Of a DNA stretch of 64,000 bases, positions 58,686 through 64,000 are shown piece after piece. Under the pieces are notes generated by a model. It saw only the letters and a list, made by a program, of their open reading frames with translations. It was not told the DNA's origin and made no database searches. Source of the stretch: Thermoleophilaceae bacterium (lineage in GTDB: Bacteria; Actinomycetota; Thermoleophilia; Solirubrobacterales; Thermoleophilaceae); contig DASUWY010000071.1 in the NCBI GenBank assembly GCA_036378175.1, positions 38,993 to 102,992 on the forward strand, given 5' to 3'. Position numbers and translations under genes: made by a program. The stretch's first letter is position 1. Each line of letters begins with the position of its first letter.

Positions 58686-59365
58686 CCTTGAACGACTCTC
58701 TGCAGGCGGGTTTGGAGATGGCCGAGCGCGGTGAGCGCCTCTCGCTCGGCGTCGCCGCCCGGCTCTCTCGGTACCTCCAGGTGCTCACCCAGGCGAAGAA
58801 GATGGGCAAGGAGACGATCTCCTCGCAGGAGCTCGCCGACTACACGCACGTCAACTCCACGCAGATCCGCCGAGACCTGTCCGGCTTTGGCAAGTTCGGC
58901 AAGCGCGGAGTGGGCTACAACGTCGATTCGCTCGTGTCCCAGATCCGCAAGATCCTGCGGACCGCGGGCCAGCACAACATCGCCCTCTTCGGCGCCGGCC
59001 ACCTCGGCCAGGCGATCGCGAGCTCGGACATCTTCGCCGACCACGGCTTTCGCGTGGTTGCCATCTTCGACACCGATCGGAGCAAGATCGGGCAGGCGGT
59101 GGGTCCGGACGGCAAGCCCGGGCGGCTCACGGTTCGCGACTACGACGAGCTCTACCGGGTGGTTGAGGAGGAGGACATCGTGGTGGGGGTCCTCGCCGTA
59201 CCCACCGAGGCGGCGCAGAAGGTCGCCGACGACCTCGTGGAGGCCGGGGTGAAGATCATCTTCAACTACTCCGAGGCGCTGTTGCAGGTGCCGCCCGACG
59301 TGACGGTCCATACGTCGAGCCCGGCGGTGGACCTGCTCTACGCGCTCTACTTCTACCTCACCTAA
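58682..59365 (+). CDS. rex: Redox-sensing transcriptional repressor Rex
   Basis: 227 residues. An N-terminal winged helix (RYLQVLTQAKKMGKETISSQ, then STQIRRDLSGFGKFG) is followed by an NADH-binding Rossmann domain with ALFGAGHLGQAIASS and VLAVPTEAAQKVADDL. It senses the NADH/NAD ratio and represses fermentation or respiration genes. Starts at GTG overlapping the glutaredoxin gene. Confidence 0.94.
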   Translation: MTLNDSLQAGLEMAERGERLSLGVAARLSRYLQVLTQAKKMGKETISSQELADYTHVNSTQIRRDLSGFGKFGKRGVGYNVDSLVSQIRKILRTAGQHNIALFGAGHLGQAIASSDIFADHGFRVVAIFDTDRSKIGQAVGPDGKPGRLTVRDYDELYRVVEEEDIVVGVLAVPTEAAQKVADDLVEAGVKIIFNYSEALLQVPPDVTVHTSSPAVDLLYALYFYLT

Positions 59366-59382
59366 TCCACCCAACCGCCACC

Positions 59383-60531
59383 GTGAACACGGCCGGGATC
59401 AGGGAGACCTTCGAGAGCTCCGAGGACTTCACCGTGGGGATCGAGGAGGAGTTCGGGATCCTCGACCCGCAGACGCGGTCGCTCACGCAGCGCTTCGAGG
59501 AGTTGCGCGACTCGGCCGAGGCGCAGGACGAGGTGCTCGGCGAGTCGATCGCGGGCGAGCTGATCTCGTCCGAGATCGAGATCCGGTCCGGCCGCGGCGC
59601 CACGCTCGGGGACGCGCTGCGCCATCAGCGCGAGGTGCGGGCGCGGCTGTTCAGGCGCGCGGCCGAGCACGACGTGCTGCTGTCCGCCACCGGCACGCAT
59701 CCCTGGAGTCCGTGGCAGGAGCAGCGCATCATCGACACCGAGCACTACCACCGCGTGGAGGAGGGGCTGAAGTACGTGGCCTGGCGGAACAACACCTTCA
59801 GCCTCCACGTGCACGTGGGTGTGCGCGACGCGGACCGCGCGGTGGCGGTGTGCGATCGCCTGCGCGTCGTCCTGCCGGAGCTGCTCGCCCTCTCCGCGAA
59901 CTCGCCGTTCCTCGACGGCTGCTACTCCGGCCTCCACTCGGTGCGTTCGCAGATCTTCACGAAGAGCTTCCCGCGCTGCGGGATCCCCGAGGCGTTCGGC
60001 AGCTTCGCCGCCTACAGGGAATACGTGGACTTCCTGGTACGGACGAACTCGATCGTCGAGCCCACCCAGCTCTGGTGGAGCGTGCGGCCGCATCACTCGT
60101 TCGGCACCGTGGAGTTCCGGATCTGCGACGCGCAGTCCACCGCGGAGGAGTCCACGGCGCTCGCCTGCCTCATCGTGGCGTGCGTGGCTCAGGCGGCGCT
60201 CGACTACGACGAGGGCGTGCTGCCCGAGCCGCCGCCGGGCCGCCTGATCGAGGAGAACTTCTGGCGCGCGATTCGCTACGGCCTCGACGGGAAGATGATC
60301 GACCTCGAGCGCGGCGAGGAGTATCCGGCCGCCGCCATCGGCGACCGGCTGCTCGCCTGGACCGCGCCGGCGCGGGCGGTCCTCGGCGGCGTGGAGCCTG
60401 CCCTGCCCCCCGAGAACGGGGCGCAGCGGCAGCGACGCGCACTCGAGGCGGGTGCGAGCATCGAGGAGGTATTCGCCGCCGAGGTGGCAGCTACGCAACG
60501 AAGCTATGCAGGCGAGGGGGTGAGAACGTGA
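59383..60531 (+). CDS. Carboxylate-amine ligase (GCS2/YbdK type glutamate-cysteine ligase family)
   Basis: 382 residues. GIEEEFGILDPQT, GELISSEIEIRSG and the FSLHVHVGV metal/ATP motif match the GCS2 family. Members make gamma-glutamyl-cysteine or other gamma-glutamyl amides. The product here is unknown. GTG 59383 lies 17 bp after rex without a clear ribosome site. It overlaps the next gene at GTGA. Confidence 0.87.
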   Translation: MNTAGIRETFESSEDFTVGIEEEFGILDPQTRSLTQRFEELRDSAEAQDEVLGESIAGELISSEIEIRSGRGATLGDALRHQREVRARLFRRAAEHDVLLSATGTHPWSPWQEQRIIDTEHYHRVEEGLKYVAWRNNTFSLHVHVGVRDADRAVAVCDRLRVVLPELLALSANSPFLDGCYSGLHSVRSQIFTKSFPRCGIPEAFGSFAAYREYVDFLVRTNSIVEPTQLWWSVRPHHSFGTVEFRICDAQSTAEESTALACLIVACVAQAALDYDEGVLPEPPPGRLIEENFWRAIRYGLDGKMIDLERGEEYPAAAIGDRLLAWTAPARAVLGGVEPALPPENGAQRQRRALEAGASIEEVFAAEVAATQRSYAGEGVRT

Positions 60532-60959
60532 CGGACGAGCCGAAGCAGGGCGGGCAGCCGAGCGAGGAGGAACTGCGCGCGGCGCTCGAGGAGCAGATGA
60601 AGCGGATCACGGTGAAGGACGTGCTGCTCCAGACCGTGATCACGCTGATCAACGTGTCGGCCCGCAAGCTCGGGCTGGCCGGGGATGAGGGAGAGAAGGA
60701 CATCGAGCAGGCGCGGCAGGGGATTGAGGGCGTGAGGGCGCTCGTGCCCCTTCTGCCTCCGGAAGAACAAACCGCTGTGCGTGAACCACTGAGTCAGTTG
60801 CAGATGGTTTACGCGCGCGAAGCGCGCGGGTCGGAGGCGGGAGAGGGGAGGGCGGAGGACCAGCCTCCGACCTCCGACCCTCCGACCTCCGACCCTCAGG
60901 CCTCCGAACAGGAGCGCGAGAAAGCGCGCTCCAAGATCTGGACCCCCCCCGGCACGTGA
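60528..60959 (+). CDS. DUF1844-like small protein
   Basis: 143 residues. The central ITVKDVLLQTVITLINVSAR helix and QARQGIEGVRALVPLL are DUF1844-like. The C-terminal 40 residues are low complexity, with (PPTSD)x2 coded by a 15-bp tandem repeat. Function unknown. GTG overlaps the upstream stop and its own stop overlaps the MTAP gene start. Confidence 0.65.
   Translation: MTDEPKQGGQPSEEELRAALEEQMKRITVKDVLLQTVITLINVSARKLGLAGDEGEKDIEQARQGIEGVRALVPLLPPEEQTAVREPLSQLQMVYAREARGSEAGEGRAEDQPPTSDPPTSDPQASEQEREKARSKIWTPPGT
60864..60893 (+). repeat. 15-bp tandem repeat in the DUF1844-like gene
   Basis: CCTCCGACCTCCGAC occurs twice in a row (60864-60878 and 60879-60893), followed by a diverged third unit. 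The unit is a multiple of three and stays in frame, so copy number may vary without frameshift. Confidence 0.75.
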
Positions 60960-61762
60960 GCGACCCTCCGCATACCGTCGGGATCTTCGGCGGGTCGGGC
61001 TTCTACAAGTTCCTCGACGATGTCGAGGAGGTGGCTGTGGCCACGCCGTACGGGCCGCCCTCGGCGCGTATCCGGGTGGGGGAGATCGACGGCACGCGGG
61101 TGGCGTTCATGCCGCGGCACGGCGATCACCACGAGCTGCCCGCGCACCGCGTCAATTACCGGGCGAACGTCTGGGCGATGCGGGAGGTGGGGGCCACGCG
61201 GATCATCGGCCCCTGTGCCTGCGGGTCACTTCAGCCTGACCTCCATCCGGGCACCTTTGTGGTGGTGGACCAGTTCGTGGACCGCACGCGTGGGCGGGAG
61301 GACACCTTCTACGACGGGCCACAGACCACGCACGTCGCGGCGGCAGACCCGTATTGCGCGGATCTTCGGGCGGTGGTGGTGGCCGCGGCGAAGGAGCTCG
61401 ACATCCCGGTGGTGGACGGGGGCACCGTCGTCGTGATCGGCGGCCCGCGCTTCTCCACAAGGGCAGAATCGCGCTGGTTCAGCGCCGCCGGCTGGGATGT
61501 GGTGAACATGACGCAGTACCCCGAGGCATGGCTCGCTCGGGAGCTCGAGCTCTGCTACGCAAATGTGTCACTTGTTACGGACTACGACGTGGGGCTCGAG
61601 GGGATGCCGGGGGTGGAACCGGTGTCCGCGGACGCTGCCTTCGGAGTTTTCGCCGAGAACCTCGATAGACTGCGCGCCCTCTTGTTCCGGGCTGTGCCAA
61701 GAATCGGGCCGCAGCCCGACGACATCTGCGCCAACGCGCTCAGCAGCGCGATCGTGCATTAG
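60956..61762 (+). CDS. 5'-methylthioadenosine phosphorylase (MTAP/PNP family)
   Basis: 268 residues. Phosphate site GGSGFYKF, MPRHGDHHELPAHRVNYRAN and the substrate motif NMTQYPEAWLARELELCY are conserved. TDYDVG carries Asp residues expected of 6-aminopurine specificity, so methylthioadenosine (or S-methyl-thioinosine) salvage is favoured. Starts at GTG overlapping the previous stop. Confidence 0.87.
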   Translation: MSDPPHTVGIFGGSGFYKFLDDVEEVAVATPYGPPSARIRVGEIDGTRVAFMPRHGDHHELPAHRVNYRANVWAMREVGATRIIGPCACGSLQPDLHPGTFVVVDQFVDRTRGREDTFYDGPQTTHVAAADPYCADLRAVVVAAAKELDIPVVDGGTVVVIGGPRFSTRAESRWFSAAGWDVVNMTQYPEAWLARELELCYANVSLVTDYDVGLEGMPGVEPVSADAAFGVFAENLDRLRALLFRAVPRIGPQPDDICANALSSAIVH

Positions 61763-61772
61763 CCGACACACG

Positions 61773-61789
61773 GCCGGTTTCTGACCGGC
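61773..61789 (+). terminator. Short hairpin between MTAP and hppA
   Basis: GCCGGT 61773-61778 pairs with ACCGGC 61784-61789 around TTCTG. No T-run follows immediately. It may end the tsaE operon or partly separate hppA. Confidence 0.4.
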
Positions 61790-61814
61790 TCAAGCACTTT
61801 CGGAGGGCTTTTCC

Positions 61815-63905
61815 TTGACAAAATTTCTGACCGATTGGGGAGTCGTCGTCGCGCTGGCCTGTGCCGGTTGCGCCGTCGTCTACGGAGCCGCCACCTCGAG
61901 GTGGCTGCTTGCGAAATCTCCAGGTAACGACGAGATGCAGCGCATCTCCGCCGCCGTGCAGGAGGGCGCCTCCGCGTACCTGCGGCGCCAGTACACGATC
62001 ATCGCCGGCGTAGCCGTGGTGCTGTTCCTGGTCCTCGGCTTCGCCATCAACTGGCGCACCGCGATCGGCTTCGCCATCGGAGGGACCTTCTCCGGCGCCG
62101 CGGGGTTCATCGGCATGAACATGTCGGTGAGGGCCAACGCCCGGGTGGCGGAGTCCGCGCGCAGGGGGATTCCGGCGGCGCTCGACGTGGCGTTCAAGGG
62201 CGGCGCCGTCACTGGCCTGCTGGTGGCCGGCCTGGCGCTGCTCGGCGTGGCGGGCTACTACGGCATCCTCGTGCTCGCCAACGTCAGTGACCGCCATGCG
62301 GTCGACGCCCTCGTGGGCCTCGGCTTCGGCGGGTCGCTGATCTCGGTCTTTGCCCGACTCGGCGGCGGCATCTTCACCAAGGCGGCCGACGTCGGCGCCG
62401 ACCTCGTGGGCAAGATCGAGGCCGGCATTCCGGAGGACGACCCGCGCAACCCGGCCGTGATCGCCGACAACGTGGGCGACAACGTGGGCGACTGCGCGGG
62501 CATGGCCGCGGACCTCTTCGAGACCTATGCGGTCACCGCGGTGGCCGTGATGCTGCTCGGCGTCCTCACCTTCACCGAGGCGCGCCAGGTTGCCATCTAC
62601 CCGCTCGTGATCGGCGGCGTCTCGATCCTCGCGTCCATCATCGGCACGTTCGCCGTGCGCTCCCGCGCCGGCAACGTGGAGCGCGCGCTCTACCAGGGCC
62701 TGATCGTCTCCGGCGTCCTCGCCGCGGGGGCGTTCTACCCGATCTCGCACTGGCTGATGGGCAACGTGACCGTGAAGGGCCACGTGCCGGCTCTCCTCAA
62801 GGGCGCAGCGGGCGCGTCGGCCACTGACTTCTGGCTGTGCGGCCTGATCGGCATCGGCATCACGGCTGGCCTGTTCGTGATCACCGACTACTACACGTCC
62901 ACGCGCTTCCGGCCGGTGCGTTCGACGGCGCGCGCGTCGCAGACCGGGCACGCCACGAACATCATCCAGGGCCTGGCCCAGGGCTTCCAGGGCACGGCCG
63001 CGCCGGCCATCCTGATCGCGCTCGGCATCCTTGGCGCCAACCAGCTCGCCGGCATCTACGGCGTGGGTGTGGCCGTGATGGCGCAGCTCTCGCTCACCGG
63101 CCTGATCGTGGCGCTCGACGCGTTCGGACCGATCACCGACAACGCGGGCGGTATCGCCGAGATGGCCGACCTGCCGCAGGAGGTCCGCGACATCACCGAC
63201 CCGCTCGACGCGGTGGGCAACACCACGAAGGCGGTCACCAAGGGCTACGCGATCGGCTCGGCCGTGCTCGCGGCGCTCGTGCTGTTCGCGGCCTTCGTCC
63301 AGGGTCTGCATGACGAGGCCGGGCCGGGCAAGGTGGTGAAGAGCTTCGACATCTCACAGCCACCCGTCCTGATCGGGCTGCTGATCGGCGGCATGATGGT
63401 GTTCCTGTTCGTCGCGCTGGCGATCGAGGCCGTGGGCCGCGCCGGTGGCGGCGTGGTTGAGGAGGTGCGCCGCCAGTTCCGGGAGAAGCCCGGGATCATG
63501 GAGGGCACCGAGCGGCCCGATTACGCGCGCGCGGTGAGCATCGTCACCGCCGCGGCGCAGCGGGAGATGATCATCCCGGCGCTGATCCCGATCGTCATCC
63601 CGCTCGTGGTGGGGTTGATCTCGTACCAGGCGCTCGGCGGCCTCTTGATCGGCGTGATCATCGTGGGTTTCTTCACCGCCGTGTCGATGACGTCCGGCGG
63701 CGGCGCGTGGGACAACGCGAAGAAGCTGATCGAGGACGGCGAGTTCGGCGGCAAGGGCTCGGAGGCCCACGCCGCGGCGGTCACCGGCGACACGGTCGGC
63801 GACCCGTACAAGGACACCGCCGGCCCTGCGATCAACCCGATGATCAAGATCGCGAACATCGTCGCGATCCTGATGATTCCCCTCATCATCTCGATCCACG
63901 GCTAA
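61815..63905 (+). CDS. hppA: Membrane-bound proton-translocating pyrophosphatase, K+-independent type
   Basis: 696 residues with about 16 membrane helices. PPi/Mg sites include [38 protein letters not shown] and, near the end, [17 protein letters not shown]. The motif [12 protein letters not shown] has Lys at the position that marks K+-independent H+-PPases. It pumps protons using PPi. TTG 61815 has CGGAGGG upstream (61801-61807). The start is uncertain by a few codons. Confidence 0.95.
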   Translation: MTKFLTDWGVVVALACAGCAVVYGAATSRWLLAKSPGNDEMQRISAAVQEGASAYLRRQYTIIAGVAVVLFLVLGFAINWRTAIGFAIGGTFSGAAGFIGMNMSVRANARVAESARRGIPAALDVAFKGGAVTGLLVAGLALLGVAGYYGILVLANVSDRHAVDALVGLGFGGSLISVFARLGGGIFTKAADVGADLVGKIEAGIPEDDPRNPAVIADNVGDNVGDCAGMAADLFETYAVTAVAVMLLGVLTFTEARQVAIYPLVIGGVSILASIIGTFAVRSRAGNVERALYQGLIVSGVLAAGAFYPISHWLMGNVTVKGHVPALLKGAAGASATDFWLCGLIGIGITAGLFVITDYYTSTRFRPVRSTARASQTGHATNIIQGLAQGFQGTAAPAILIALGILGANQLAGIYGVGVAVMAQLSLTGLIVALDAFGPITDNAGGIAEMADLPQEVRDITDPLDAVGNTTKAVTKGYAIGSAVLAALVLFAAFVQGLHDEAGPGKVVKSFDISQPPVLIGLLIGGMMVFLFVALAIEAVGRAGGGVVEEVRRQFREKPGIMEGTERPDYARAVSIVTAAAQREMIIPALIPIVIPLVVGLISYQALGGLLIGVIIVGFFTAVSMTSGGGAWDNAKKLIEDGEFGGKGSEAHAAAVTGDTVGDPYKDTAGPAINPMIKIANIVAILMIPLIISIHG

Positions 63906-63981
63906 GCCGACGAAAGTCGGCGCTTCGCGCCTCAACGTTCGTTGGAGTCGCTCTGGCCGAGGCGAGCAAAGCCGCCTCGGC
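63906..63981 (+). terminator. Two hairpins after hppA
   Basis: GCCGAC 63906-63911 pairs with GTCGGC 63916-63921 across a GAAA tetraloop, one base after the stop. GCCGAGGCG 63956-63964 pairs with CGCCTCGGC 63973-63981. Both are perfect stems and likely end the hppA transcript. Confidence 0.6.
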
Positions 63982-64000
63982 GGCTAAACGCGCCAGTAGT

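Noticed and set aside
60815..60870. GC-rich dyads near the end of the DUF1844-like gene
   Set aside because: They come from low-complexity Arg/Glu/Pro codons inside the coding region and are not positioned as terminators or operators.
61815..61820. TTGACA, a perfect -35 box, at the start of hppA
   Set aside because: It is the start codon plus second codon of hppA, and no -10 sequence lies about 17 bases downstream.

Overview
The window is 64 kb of very GC-rich chromosomal DNA, dense with bacterial core genes and without any insertion sequence, prophage, CRISPR array or recognisable tRNA/rRNA gene. GTG and TTG starts are common, four-base start/stop overlaps (ATGA, GTGA) are common, and the gene content points to an actinobacterium: DivIVA-like protein, high-GC LivKHMGF transporter, GCS2-type ligase, PPi-type phosphofructokinase, K+-independent H+-pyrophosphatase. 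A dedicated trpF (absent from Streptomyces and Mycobacterium, which use PriA) and the overall composition suggest a deep-branching class such as Thermoleophilia (Solirubrobacterales-like). That placement is inference from general knowledge and was not tested.

Layout, left to right. 1-10.6 kb: a tryptophan cluster, trpG(partial)-trpD-trpC ... trpF-trpB-trpA, split by a MoxR ATPase / DUF58 / transglutaminase / HtrA-protease block. 10.6-18.2 kb: a SnoaL-like protein, a PPi-type phosphofructokinase, and a complete branched-chain amino acid ABC transporter with a strong hairpin between livK and livH. 18.3-25 kb: patatin, a VOC protein, an Lrp regulator divergent from a transsulfuration pair (cystathionine beta-synthase, cystathionine gamma-synthase/lyase), a TIGR01777 epimerase and an ACT-malic enzyme. 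25-32 kb: DNA polymerase I, small membrane proteins, a zinc alcohol dehydrogenase, a cupin/TPR-like protein and a FAD oxidoreductase.

32-45 kb: ribosomal protein S1, CoaE, a lytic transglycosylase, a structured leader with a 13-codon reading frame, uvrB, ftsH, and a complete stressosome module (rsbR, rsbS, rsbT, RsbX-like phosphatase, and a single protein joining RsbU-type sensor/phosphatase to an RsbW-type kinase), followed by a DivIVA-like protein. 45-55 kb: uvrA, a hydrolase gene remnant, a secreted esterase, an acetyltransferase, a convergent anti-sigma/ECF sigma pair, and a pantothenate operon (DUF2520 reductase-like gene, panC, panD, panB, yjbQ). 55-64 kb: an uracil-DNA glycosylase with a probable clamp-binding tail, then a long coupled operon tsaE-tsaB-rimI-tsaD-glutaredoxin-rex-GCS2-DUF1844-like-MTAP, and hppA.

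Three themes connect the region. Genome repair is over-represented (polA, uvrA, uvrB, udg). Pyrophosphate energy metabolism is suggested by the D104/K124 phosphofructokinase plus hppA. Most transcription units appear to start with a TAnnnT hexamer 6-10 bases in front of the start codon and no Shine-Dalgarno sequence, so leaderless transcription is probably widespread. The most unusual structures are the stressosome with its fused phosphatase-kinase output, a family of hairpin repeats placed between convergent genes, and the leader RNA in front of position 34798.
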